Below the pieces are notes generated by a model. It was given only the letters and a program-made list of their open reading frames with translations. It was not told where the DNA came from and did no database searches. This document shows positions 1 to 9,169 of a DNA stretch of 64,000 nucleotides, in pieces. Source of the stretch: Pomphorhynchus laevis (taxonomy: Eukaryota; Acanthocephala; Palaeacanthocephala; Echinorhynchida; Pomphorhynchidae); NCBI GenBank assembly GCA_012934845.2, contig WNNJ02001765.1, positions 62,001 to 126,000 on the forward strand, in the 5' to 3' direction. Every line of letters begins with the position of its first letter. Positions within the stretch are counted from its first letter, which is position 1. The position numbers were made by a program, and so were the translations under genes.

Positions 1-90
1 AAAACGTACAATTGACGTCTTTGTTCTGTTGCGCCAAGAGAAGTATGCTGTTGACAGCTTTGCAAATACTTAAATTGTAAAAATATTTGG

Positions 91-190
91 TAACATTTAC
101 TCCTGAAGATGATAGCAGTAGGCTATTTAAAATTCGATTAAATAAATATTTTACTTCAATCTCTGCACTATTATTTATTATTAAATAATA
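91..190 (+). repeat. Diverged direct repeat, copy 1 (Penelope-like tail candidate)
   Basis: About 100 bp beginning TAACATTTACTCCTGAAGATG is repeated at 499-591 with roughly 85-90% identity by eye. It contains CTGAAGA, which fits the hammerhead core consensus CUGANGA, followed by a short ATAGC/GCTAT hairpin. Penelope-like elements are known to carry hammerhead motifs in their terminal repeats, so a Penelope-like origin is plausible. The GAAAC half of a hammerhead is not preserved here. The assignment is inference. Confidence 0.45.
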
Positions 191-240
191 AATAATTATT
201 ATTATTTTTATAAATTTATAAAAACCACCAATTTTAAGAC

Positions 241-449
241 GCGATCGCTGCTAGATATGGTTGGGAGCCGGTTAATGCCCCTCTGAAGTGTTTGTGTGGT
301 AATCAATTCAACATGTGTCACTCGCTATCCTGCAAATCTGGCGGATTACTCATTATTCGACACAACATAATAGTAACATAATAGCTGACGAACTCTCGCA
401 GATTTGTTGCTTGACTCAGATCGAGCCATTATTGCAACCGGTACCAGAC
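241..449 (+). pseudogene. Fragment of RT-element C-terminal Cys/His domain
   Basis: The + strand reads RYGW, then a C-L-C-G and H-S-L-S-C cluster, GGLLIIRHN and an IEPLLQP-like end. This order (RYGW, CxCG, HxLSC, GG, RHN) is what I remember from the C-terminal region of a reverse-transcriptase-containing mobile protein widespread in invertebrates. I cannot assign the element class from the fragment. It is short, broken and flanked by the repeat pair at 91-190 and 499-591. A related but different C-terminal piece lies at 46512-47610 on the minus strand. Confidence 0.4.
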
Positions 450-498
450 ACCATAAGGTTCGAAAATAATTCCACGACATGAGTAAAAATATCTTTTC

Positions 499-591
499 TA
501 ACATTTACTCCTGATGATGATAGTCTATTTAAAATTCGATTAAATAAATATTTTACTTCACTCTCTCCACTAATAAATAATAAAATTTATT
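499..591 (+). repeat. Diverged direct repeat, copy 2
   Basis: Second copy of the 91-190 repeat. It contains CTGATGA in the position where copy 1 has CTGAAGA, followed by the same TATTTAAAATTCG stretch. The two copies bracket the RT-element fragment at 241-449. Confidence 0.45.
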
Positions 592-599
592 ACTGATGA

Positions 600-1410
600 C
601 AAAACAAAATTTTCCCGAAATATTGAAAAGCCTGAAAAAGTGATAGAAAAAATGAGCATAGAGGGGAACACATTAATCAGAAAAGTTAATTCTTATGTGA
701 AAAGATATGATCCGACGTTCAAGATCGACATAATGTTTGCTATACTCCAGGATATTTATACAAAACTCGAAAAAAATACAGAAGAACAAAGTAGATCTGC
801 CAATCCGTTCAATAATATCAACCATTTTAGCATTCACATACAAGATCTCAAAATTTATAAACAAACTGATTTCAAAATGTATGCCCATTAAATACGGTTG
901 AAACAAAAATAAAAGTATTTTATAAGGCCCAAATGACGAATCAATATAAACAAAAACAGAGAGACAACTGAAGATCATTATTTCGATAACGTAAAATCAA
1001 CTGAAAATATTAAAGATATAATTTACTACAAAAGCCGCGAGTTAAAAGTTCTAAAAATCAAAGGTTCCTCAAGGTACGATGAATTGTCTAGCGTTGTGTA
1101 CCAATTAAAAAGTCGGAATTCAGCTGTTGTGCATCAAAAGAAGATAATTATATAGGGTACACAACACAAACAATTAACAAACGAATGGCCCAACATCATT
1201 ATTCAGGCTCCATCAATATCTCATTTTCAAGAAGATCATAATAAATTACCGTCGTAAGAAGAAATTCAAATTACGGTTAGTAAATTGAACATTGAGAAAA
1301 ACAACGAAAGCTTAAAATTGATGGAATCGATATATATCAAAGCGAGGCGACCGAAAATGAATGGGAAGAATGAAGGTATCACAAAAACGTTAAATATGTT
1401 TTGAAATCCA
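600..1410 (+). other. Unidentified coding-like stretch, decayed
   Basis: The first ATG-initiated open frame is 640-891 (83 aa; lysine, isoleucine and asparagine rich). Coding-like reading then continues, in broken form, to about 1410, with charged, non-repetitive peptide sequence such as ELKVLKIKGSSRYDELSSV near 1040-1100. I recognise no domain. It could be an old host exon, a viral insertion or chance in AT-rich DNA. A viral origin cannot be excluded, so it is treated as a fossil and no frame is proposed. Confidence 0.3.
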
Positions 1411-2491
1411 GCATTGTTATTTTGCTGTAGAAGATTTTATTTTATTGTAGATGACATACTGATGTTGATAACGGTTGATTGTCAAAAATTTTAAAAAAAC
1501 ATTATCTTTAGTGGCAATGTAGATGTCCAGAAATATACTTAATTTATCAGACTCAAAGTCATTGTTTATGTTTCGTAAAAGTGAAATATTGATTTGCAGA
1601 CTCAACAAGAAAATTTGTAATTTAATGCAATATAAATCTAATACAAAACGAACAATTTTTGAGAAAATGCGTCCTGTTTTTGTATCATTTGGTATGATAA
1701 TTCTAGCAAAAGTTAGCGAAATATAAAAAATAAAATAGTATTTTATCGATTCTGATGCAAAATTTCAAATTTAACAATCTCTATATCGAGATCCCTTATT
1801 TTTTATCATTGGAAAATATAATAGATTCATTGGTATTCAATTATGTAATCACATTTTTGTATATTTTATTCAAAAACAAAACAAAAATAAACACAAGATA
1901 ATATCGTCAATATACAAGTTGTATAATTGATTAATTTGTGAAATAGGCTTTAAAACAAGTTTTACATTCTATAATTTTTTAGGTAATGTTGTATCCAATT
2001 AATAATTCTGAAATAATACGAGCACGTTCACAAATAGTAATTTTAAAATTGTTGAAATGTCAACAATATTTTAGTTTTGACCCTCGACCAAAAACATAGT
2101 TATAGCAAATGATTTTAATACAAATTTTCTAAACCAAACCCTCGAAGAACAAGACGATCTTACCCTGTAATTCCGCACTCTTGGTTTATATATACACGTT
2201 CTGAACGAACAATAATCTTCGAAGCACTTGTGCGCTTGTCCTAGATATTAAAGTTTTGACGAATAATGGTCTTATAAATCAATGATCTTAAAGAACGCCA
2301 ATTCTCAGTAATAAGCATTGTCATTATAGCTTAAGTTGCAGTCGCGACGATAGGCATAGCTTTAAATGTTTTGGTACAGGATAATTATAACAGAAAGCAC
2401 TGTTTATCACAGCGCAGATACCACAAAAATAACAACGAAGAGCAATTTAGTACCCTGAAAATTGCAATTGCTAATTTAAAGCGATGCATTC
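1411..2491. other. AT-rich DNA with no supported gene
   Basis: Short open frames occur on both strands (the longest are 60-70 codons), but none shows a motif or a convincing start. I see no tandem repeat and no RNA gene. It forms the left flank of LINE copy A. Confidence 0.5.
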
Positions 2492-2505
2492 ATAAACACC
2501 AAAAA
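2492..2505 (+). repeat. Target-site duplication, left copy, of LINE A
   Basis: ATAAACACCAAAAA is found immediately before LINE A and again at 6398-6411 immediately after its tail. Fourteen identical bases flanking a 3.9-kb unit mark an ordinary endonuclease-primed insertion. They fix both ends of copy A. Confidence 0.9.
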
Positions 2506-2506
2506 A

Positions 2507-3768
2507 ATGTGTAGCGCTACCGGAGGATCAAAGAAAGTAAACAGCTCAAGCAAAATGAATGAAAAAACGTCTGATTTTGGAAAAAAGATGATATTTCTAA
2601 GATTGGTGGGGTAAGTTCGAACAATGAGACTGCAAAAAAGGTTAGTAATGATTTATTTGATAGTTTTGTTAATGGGAAACTTCTCTCTCCTATACCTAAA
2701 GAAAGGAATCTGTTAATCATTACATCCTTGACTCCCACAAAAACTGAGGATTTATTTAAGAAGTTTTTGAGAGGTTTTGTAGACAAATACAATAATCGTA
2801 TACTGTTCAATAGAGTTCGCACTTATGAGAACACTCTCAAAGTGTCATTTATCTCTTCCGGTATGTTGGAAGAATATAAGACCTATTTTAGTGAGAATCT
2901 CTTCAAGATTGGGCGACTCGAATCGAAAGAAATTTTCTCTTCCGTAAAGATCAACAATTTTCCAGATGCTCTTGAAGATGAGGATTTGGAACTTCTAAAA
3001 AAGAAATTTAATCTCTCTTCTGCAAGAAGAATTCATAGTAATAGTGGAAGAATTATTCCAATTGCTTTCGCAAATACTACTTCCGAAAATGCCTTGACGC
3101 TAAGTAATTCTAAATCCAACCCTTTCCTTGGTTACAATCTTTCCTTTGAAATTCTGGTTGAAGACAATATGATATATCCCCACTGTAACGTCTGCCACCA
3201 ATGGGGTCACTGGCAGTCCTCCTGCAGTGGAACCAAGGTCTGCGGAATATGTGGTGACGATGATTGCCAGGCCTTGTTGAATTCTTCCCGGTGCGAACAC
3301 TCGGCCTTCTGCATAAACTGCGGGGGCCCTCATCCATCTTTTTCACGCAAATGTAGGATTTTCAGAGAATACCGAGATTTATTTAAACCGAAAACTTTTC
3401 AACAGAAATCATTTTCTGCTGCGGCGATTCCTGACAGGATGATGTCAGATGGCGAAATAATTAAAACAATTCAAAGCACAATGGCCAAGGAATTAACAGA
3501 AATAAGGGAGCAACTTTTGCAGCAATCCCTATATTTTTCTTCCTTCTTTAATAGCTGTATTGGATCTACAACGACTTCGACCTCTACACCTGTATCGAAG
3601 AAGAGATCATCCTCTGTCAAGGTGGTTGCACCTGTCAAGGTGGGGAAGATGATGAGAGGGAAGCTCACTTCCAGGGAAAATGAAGATACTATTCCCTCCG
3701 GGGAAGTGCCGGTCCAAAGGATGTCTAGTGGTGTTGGGGGAAACCCCTCCACTTCTAGTACGTCCTGA
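2507..3768 (+). pseudogene. LINE A ORF1, gag-like zinc-knuckle protein (one frameshift)
   Basis: A nucleic-acid-binding gag-like protein that would coat the element RNA. The ATG is the second base of the element and opens MCSATGGSKK, matching the GGSK start of other copies. The frame is lost in a run of six A at 2581-2586, where one more A would restore the open frame; a sequencing error or a real 1-nt deletion both fit. From about 2641 the frame is open: the KVSND motif, LSPIPK, a PRE_C2HC/RRM-like region, then a CCHC knuckle (C-N-V-C, H, C at about 3187-3227) and a Cys/His-rich block ending CINCGGPHPSFSRKC (to about 3355). The C-terminus is Ser/Thr/Lys rich. It ends 35 nt before ORF2. Confidence 0.85.
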
Positions 3769-3803
3769 GGGCGTGGTAATCCCGGGTGAACCGATTAAAC
3801 ACA
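3660..3803 (+). promoter_or_regulatory. Conserved ORF1 end and ORF1-ORF2 spacer
   Basis: The stretch from the GGGAAATGAAGAT block through the ORF1 stop to CACAATG is one of the best conserved parts of every copy, even where ORF1 has changed reading frame. Typical copies end ORF1 in CTGTCTAG and reach the ORF2 ATG about 35-40 nt later through an AATCCC...CCAACTAAT...CACAATG spacer. The conserved length suggests a role in ORF2 translation, such as reinitiation. This is inference. Confidence 0.5.
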
Positions 3804-6257
3804 ATGTCTGGTAACGGTGACCCTTTTTCGCTGAACATCGTTCAGTGGAATTCGGGAGGAGCTTCTGCCCTTAGACTTCTCTCAGGCCGAGATGCTGATG
3901 TTATAGTCCTTCAGGAGACGCGGTCTATCCGTCGACCCGAGGACATTACTCGATTTATCCCTAAGCACATCTGTTCAGACTTTACTCCTTATATAACCCC
4001 GCCTCACTCCTCTTCATCTCAAGGACTCTTGACCCTAGTTAAATGCTCCTTAAGATCGTCCCTCCTATTAAATTATTCTTGTCCAGCCCTGTCTTGTTTG
4101 GTAGTTTCACTCTGTAAGAACGGTAAACGCTTCAGTCTGGCCAATGTCTATATTCGTCCAGGGGAGATTCACAAGAATCGGGACATCCTGGATAATATCC
4201 TTGACAGCGGCTACGACATGATACTAGGCGATTTCAACGACAGAACTGGTCGTTGGATTAATGCTGCACACCGCAGAGCCAGGAACCGGTACTTCATTCA
4301 CAAACCACCATCCCCCACCTTTCATTGCTCAACAACAAACTCACTCCTCGACCTTCTACTGATTCATGAGAGGTGGCTGCTTAAGCCCTTCTGTACTGAA
4401 CAGTCGCGTCAACATCTGACCACCTCTCATGACCTTATTCGTTGGCGGATTGAGGAGGATACGCTGCTTCGCCGGAGATTCTGCTTTGATCCAATCAGAG
4501 TGGCAGTCTTCCAGGCAGCTATCAGCCGCTTCCCCCGAATAGGGAATGAGAGTCTGACCGAATTTAATACCTACCTCTCTTCGCAAGCTACCGGGATTTT
4601 ATCAATTACCTATAAAGGTAGAATTTATTGCCCCACTCCGACAAAACTCAAGACCCTTGCACACCTGCTTCATTCACCCAATCTCTCTGCTTCTGCGCGT
4701 CAGGTTCTCTCGAAAGAATACTGGAGCACTAGATATAGGTTCCAGCTGGGTAAGGATAGGGCTAGCATTGCTTCCCTTAATCCAGCCCGGTCTTCCTTCT
4801 GGAAGATATTCAAGAAAGAGAAGTCTGTCTCTTGGAAGGAGAGAGCTTCTGGTTGGATAGGCAGTATCGGTCTGGATAAAGTTTTGGAAGAGTCACTAGC
4901 CCTACATAATTATGGAGCCACGCAATCACCGCAACCAATCCCGCCTTGGGGAGACTTCAGGAGTAGGGATGTCTCAGTTCCTGAGATTCTCAACGCCTGG
5001 GGGCCTCTTCCGGGCACCTCCAAAACCATCGCTCCACTCTCTTCTCGGGTCTGTCAGCTTCTGACTGCCGATCAAAGGAGAGAAGTGGCCGTCACCATGC
5101 TTTTAGCATCACCTTCTGATGTAGCAGGCATCAATATTAGTAAGAGAATTTTTATCCATAAGAGAAATCCTGTTCGCTCTCCAAAAGACCTGCGGCCCAT
5201 CTCGATACAAAATTCCCTCGTTTCGATCTACGAAAAAGCGCTTGCGCGTAGAATCCGCGACCATTTAACTAGGCATCACTTAATCCCACCTGGTTTTCAT
5301 GGGTTCGTTAAAGGGCGCTCGGTACATTCTGCAGTATGTGAGGTGCAGCAGTTCTGTCGGGAGAACCGTCATCAATTAGTTGTGGCTGTTTTCTTAGACT
5401 TTTCGGCTGCATTTGACCGTATCTCCATTCCCTTCGTTATCTCTTCTCTTAGGTCCTTAGGGTTGCCTGCGAGAATTGTTAACAGGGTGGAGATACTGCT
5501 GTATACCAAGCGGTTCTACTATGAAGACGACCCTGATGCGAGTCAGTTCTACCCCATTACAGGAGTGCCTCAAGGCTCCCCACTTTCTCCTATCTTATAT
5601 CTTGCTGCCTCCATACAACTTTTCAAAATTTTCAAACGTGAAAAACGTCTTGTGGTATATGCTGATGATACCACAGCCCTATTCACTGGACGTAGGTGCA
5701 AAGACGTAGTCTCCGACATCAGCCAATTCTTTTTAAGATTAAAAGACCAGCTTCCCCAGTCCAATCTTATTGTAAACTCCGCCAAATCGCAGGTGGTAGT
5801 TTTTCATGGCGCCCCTGCGACGAGGAAAAAGCTTAAGAGATTAGCAATCTCTGCCTTATCCTCCATTATGCCCAACGACCAAATCCCCTCCTTCACTAGT
5901 CGAGTAAGATACCTTGGGTTCACTGTGACCGTGAACTGGTCGGCCAAGTCTGACCTGGATAGACTTAAACGTATCCTGAAGAGAGCTAGATGGGCCCTGA
6001 AACGGGCCCAACATCTGTCATTAAAGGAGGTAACTCAGGTGCGCCTTTGGGGCACCTGGGCTATTTCGGGGTTAGTCTTCTTCTCGAGAGGACGTCCCCC
6101 TGAGCAAAGACTAATGTTCTTGAAGCTACTCGTGTCCCGCTTACCTGACATCGTCCGTCGCGAGTGGATCCTTCGGGGGGTGGCAGACCCCGGGTGGTTC
6201 ACTCGTAAGGCGGCGTGCTGGATCGGTTCTAGGGATCAGATTCCCCTAGAGCTATAA
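3804..6257 (+). CDS. LINE A ORF2, endonuclease-reverse transcriptase, intact
   Basis: Nicks target DNA and reverse-transcribes the element RNA from the nick. It is 817 aa from the ATG at 3804; an upstream GTG frame extension is not needed. Endonuclease (about 1-220): N16 in QWN, E38 in LQET, D143/N145 in GDFND, H209/D210 in SHD. The RT follows: RPISIQNSLVSIYEKALARR, GFHGFVKGRSV, D532 in FLDFSAAFDR (motif A), GVPQGSPLSP (motif B), YADD at 619-622 (motif C), NSAKSQVVVF and YLGFTV. No RNase H and no C-terminal knuckle are seen. All catalytic residues are present, so the enzyme could be active. Confidence 0.95.
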   Translation: MSGNGDPFSLNIVQWNSGGASALRLLSGRDADVIVLQETRSIRRPEDITRFIPKHICSDFTPYITPPHSSSSQGLLTLVKCSLRSSLLLNYSCPALSCLVVSLCKNGKRFSLANVYIRPGEIHKNRDILDNILDSGYDMILGDFNDRTGRWINAAHRRARNRYFIHKPPSPTFHCSTTNSLLDLLLIHERWLLKPFCTEQSRQHLTTSHDLIRWRIEEDTLLRRRFCFDPIRVAVFQAAISRFPRIGNESLTEFNTYLSSQATGILSITYKGRIYCPTPTKLKTLAHLLHSPNLSASARQVLSKEYWSTRYRFQLGKDRASIASLNPARSSFWKIFKKEKSVSWKERASGWIGSIGLDKVLEESLALHNYGATQSPQPIPPWGDFRSRDVSVPEILNAWGPLPGTSKTIAPLSSRVCQLLTADQRREVAVTMLLASPSDVAGINISKRIFIHKRNPVRSPKDLRPISIQNSLVSIYEKALARRIRDHLTRHHLIPPGFHGFVKGRSVHSAVCEVQQFCRENRHQLVVAVFLDFSAAFDRISIPFVISSLRSLGLPARIVNRVEILLYTKRFYYEDDPDASQFYPITGVPQGSPLSPILYLAASIQLFKIFKREKRLVVYADDTTALFTGRRCKDVVSDISQFFLRLKDQLPQSNLIVNSAKSQVVVFHGAPATRKKLKRLAISALSSIMPNDQIPSFTSRVRYLGFTVTVNWSAKSDLDRLKRILKRARWALKRAQHLSLKEVTQVRLWGTWAISGLVFFSRGRPPEQRLMFLKLLVSRLPDIVRREWILRGVADPGWFTRKAACWIGSRDQIPLEL
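5919..6249 (+). other. Cluster of RNA hairpins in the 3' end of ORF2
   Basis: Five inverted repeats can be read within the coding sequence: TTCAC/GTGAA (5919-5935), GGGCCC/GGGCCC with loop TGAAAC (5992-6009), CTCAGGTGC/GCACCTGGG (6034-6060), GGGGT/ACCCC (6177-6191) and CTAGGG/CCCTAG (6229-6249). Other copies keep pairing in most of them. At the last one they have GGGG/CCCC in place of CTAGGG/CCCTAG, a compensatory change. These may be RT-recognition structures, as known for the 3' ends of other LINE RNAs; that role is inference. Confidence 0.55.
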
Positions 6258-6397
6258 ACATGGAGGAGACCTGAAGAAGTTAGTGAAGTTATGTTACTTT
6301 GACTACTTTTCTTTTCTGTAATTTTTCTTCCTTATTGTCTCCCCCATCGGGGAATGTTTATTTAGTATTAAGAAAATCTTTATTTATTTATTTATTT

Positions 6398-6411
6398 ATA
6401 AACACCAAAAA
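6398..6411 (+). repeat. Target-site duplication, right copy, of LINE A
   Basis: ATAAACACCAAAAA, identical to 2492-2505, directly after the (TTTA)n tail. Confidence 0.9.
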
Positions 6412-6544
6412 GAGACGTATTTGTAACATAAAATATACATTTTTGTGTATATAGGATAGTTTGTTTATAAACAATTTGTTTCGAGTTGTCTTCAGTGTTT
6501 TCAATCGGTGTTGTTATAATCAAAGAGTGTAAAATACTTGTAAT

Positions 6545-7000
6545 CACATTAAAATTTTATGTGAGTCTAATGGAGTATTATGCTGGAAAAATTTTATAGG
6601 CTCAAGGAAAATGCGATTATATTTTGTAAACAAGCTTTTGATAGGTTAGATCCTTTTCAAGATGTAACATTTACAATCGACACGTCTTATATAATACAAA
6701 ACGATCAGGAAGAACTATTCATATTTAGTGATTCCCGTTTTGTTTGTAAGCGCTAATTTCAAATTCCAATTGCTTTTGTTGTTGACCATCACTAGATTCT
6801 GTGTCGCTATGTATATGAGCTTCTTGACCAAACTTTTAAACAAGTCGTCTTCTTTCGATAAGCATAAAGTTTGATCAAATCCATTTACGTAGGTTGTTTG
6901 CCTCACTAAAACCTTAGCAATAAAATAACGACAAAACATTGTCAATATTCTACAGAGTACTGATTTTGTTGTTGATCTATCGAGAAAGCAATTCGCAAAT
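6545..7000 (-). pseudogene. Penelope-like 3' end with GIY-YIG C-terminus, minus strand
   Basis: The minus-strand frame 6945-6715 reads FDQTLCLSKEDDLFKSLVK, then IATQNLVMVNNKSNWNLKL and TNKTGI. This is the C-terminal part of a Penelope-type GIY-YIG endonuclease; compare the copies at 7205-7545 and 12330-12801. The GIY-YIG core itself is missing. The tail (6717-6545) is an inverted copy of 7546-7720. With its partner it forms a head-to-head pair with 3' ends pointing outward, an arrangement known for Penelope-like elements. Confidence 0.6.
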
Positions 7001-7204
7001 ACTTTGTCGGAATCTTTAGCAACAAAATGAGTAATACAATTTAAAAGGATATGTCACATCAAATATTTGCACAGAATCTTTTGTAAATGACAAAACGTGG
7101 TTTTTTCTTAGGAATCATCTTAAACGCTCAAATATCGAAAATATTGATATAGACCATAAAAGAGATGAAACATTGAGTAATATATTAAAATAAAGCCTGT
7201 CGCA

Positions 7205-7720
7205 TCATCTCATGGACAGTATACAGCATTTCGCGCAACAACTGTGAATGTGCCTGCATCGGTCAAACTAATAAAAAAATTATACACTCCTTCCTGTATC
7301 AACATCGCTATGCCCTCAAACGAGGTGAAACGTCGTCACCCTTTGCAAAATCATGTTCTCCAAACAAGCAACATTATTGGATTCGGTCAAACTTCATGCT
7401 TATCGAAAGAAGACGAACTGCGCTGAATTTTGGTTAACAAGTTCATATACATAGCGACAAAGAACCTAGTGATGGCATACAACAAAAACAATTGGAATTT
7501 GAAATTACAACTTACAAACGAAACGGGAATCACTGAATATGAATAATTTTTCCTGATCGTTTTGTATTATATAAGACGTGTCGATTGTAAATGTTGCATT
7601 TTGAAAAATATCTAACCGATCGAAAACTTGTTTACAAAATATAATCGTATTTTCCTTGAGCCTATAATAATTTTCCAGCAATATGCATAATACTTTTAAT
7701 TGCATGTCGGAAAATTTTGG
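7205..7720 (+). pseudogene. Penelope-like 3' end with GIY-YIG endonuclease, plus strand
   Basis: Around 7225-7340 the sequence reads C-E-C-A-C-IGQTNKK and QHRYALKRGE, the GIY-YIG core and following helix of Penelope-type integrases. After a frame change it reads HVLQTSNIIGFGQTSCLSKEDE, and after another ATKNLVMAYNKNNWNLKLQL and a TNETGITEYE end, stopping at 7545. Several frame breaks make it a pseudogene. The following 175 bp is the inverted partner of 6545-6717. The loop between the two copies is about 200 bp of low-complexity DNA. Confidence 0.65.
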
Positions 7721-7730
7721 CACACGAGTA

Positions 7731-9160
7731 TCAGAAAATATTCGTGATGAAGAATTGCTTGTAGTTACTGATAAGTGTGCACAAAGGTGAAAAGTGTTGC
7801 AGATTATAATATGTCGAATGTCAACGACAAAGGCAATCTTGACAGAGCGTTAAGCCCAATATAAAGTGCACTTTATTTCGATATATAATTATAATGTAAC
7901 ATGGAATTATCTTCTGCATATAATTATTATTTTAGTGTGTGTTTGCTTGTATTCATGTTTTTCTAAAGAATAATAATGTTGGTGTACAAGACGCATAATA
8001 TTGAGATCTTTACCGGTTTGATAAGTGCGTAATGATCCTGTAATGAATGGTGAAAATTACATTTATATAATGAACGGATTGTTGATTACAGAAAATTTCG
8101 AGAATATAGTGGAATTCTAATATACAATATAGCTAGGGATCACCCGTCCCCTTAACTACACAAAATGATGATTCGATATTTTTTACAAATATCACTGTTT
8201 TAATATTTTGATACGAGCCTAATATTCTAAATCAGCGATACAAAAATTAAATAAATGGCAATATTAGCATGATAATGTTCATATTAAAATATATATTAAA
8301 CGGTCGTAGATATTATATACAACCGATTATGTAGCACATGAGCATGAATTGTTATCATCTGATAAATTTACAAGGCTTATGAGTAATAAAACATTAAAAC
8401 GGGAACGACAATTTAACTCAACACTAATGGATTTCTAAAATTCAAGAAGGTTTCTAAATTATGGTATGATAAAGTAAAGTCGTATCAAGCTCAAGCAAGA
8501 TTTCTCTATCTTCTACCTAATAGAAGATACCTACTCAATACCTGATAGAAGATGCCTAATAGGTAGATACTTCTATTTAATGGAAGATACCTACTTATAC
8601 CTACTCACTCTTCAACTTCGACCAGTAATTGCCTCATACAATTTTTTAACATACTAGCCAAAAAAACATACTTCTACGCATTTATAGAGATCCAGTACCT
8701 TAGTATGTAAAGGTCGGACCAGGATTTACCAAGGAGTCAAATACAGTGGTCAAGCATTATATTTCATGATTGCGGATGTTAGGTCTTCGTTCACTAATGT
8801 TTCACTACTCCCAAGAATACTGCTAGCATCTGAGTTATTAGCGTCAAATACATCTGAGTTATCAGAAAAGAATTAAATTAATGACAATATTAATATAAAT
8901 AATATATATGATAAATATAATAATTATCAACATTAATTAATCAGAAATTATCTGCATAGCGAAATTGGCATGAATAATCTTGAACAGCGGTTATCATACT
9001 TGGGACCTCGAGAGTTATTTTACGTTTTAAAATTATTTATATAAAATGTACGTAATCGGTTAAGTGAGAAAACTTCCACAGTTAGAATTGACTTAAGACA
9101 TTATACTTTTACATTTCTATTTGTTGCAGAAATGTGTAGTTTTCAAAACATATTGTTCAA
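7731..9160. other. AT-rich DNA with no supported gene
   Basis: I see no long open frame and no familiar motif. 8505-8610 holds short imperfect repeats built on TAGAAGATACCTACT and TACCTAATAG. The rest is low-complexity AT-rich sequence between the Penelope-like pair and the tail of the CR1-like LINE. Confidence 0.5.
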
Positions 9161-9169
9161 AGGGAGACG

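Larger units (their letters stand above)
2506..6397 (+). mobile_element. LINE T-family copy A, full length, jockey-like
   Basis: A 3,892-bp unit bounded by a 14-bp target-site duplication. The order is: 1-nt leader, ORF1, a 35-nt spacer, ORF2, a 140-nt 3' untranslated region, then a tail reading AAGAAAATCTTT followed by TTTA repeats instead of poly(A). ORF2 is intact. ORF1 has one apparent frameshift near its 5' end. This copy is the reference for the family because its ends are certain. Jockey-group placement rests on the PRE_C2HC and zinc-knuckle gag and on an EN-RT ORF2 without RNase H; a phylogeny was not run. Confidence 0.92.

Noticed and set aside
1417-1726. Two overlapping short frames on opposite strands (63 and 67 codons)
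   Set aside because: Length is within chance for AT-rich DNA, with no conserved motif or repeat support.
3100-3804. Several open frames of 65-93 codons on the minus strand inside LINE A ORF1
   Set aside because: They are antisense to clear ORF1 coding sequence, recur at the same place in other copies and show no motif of their own.
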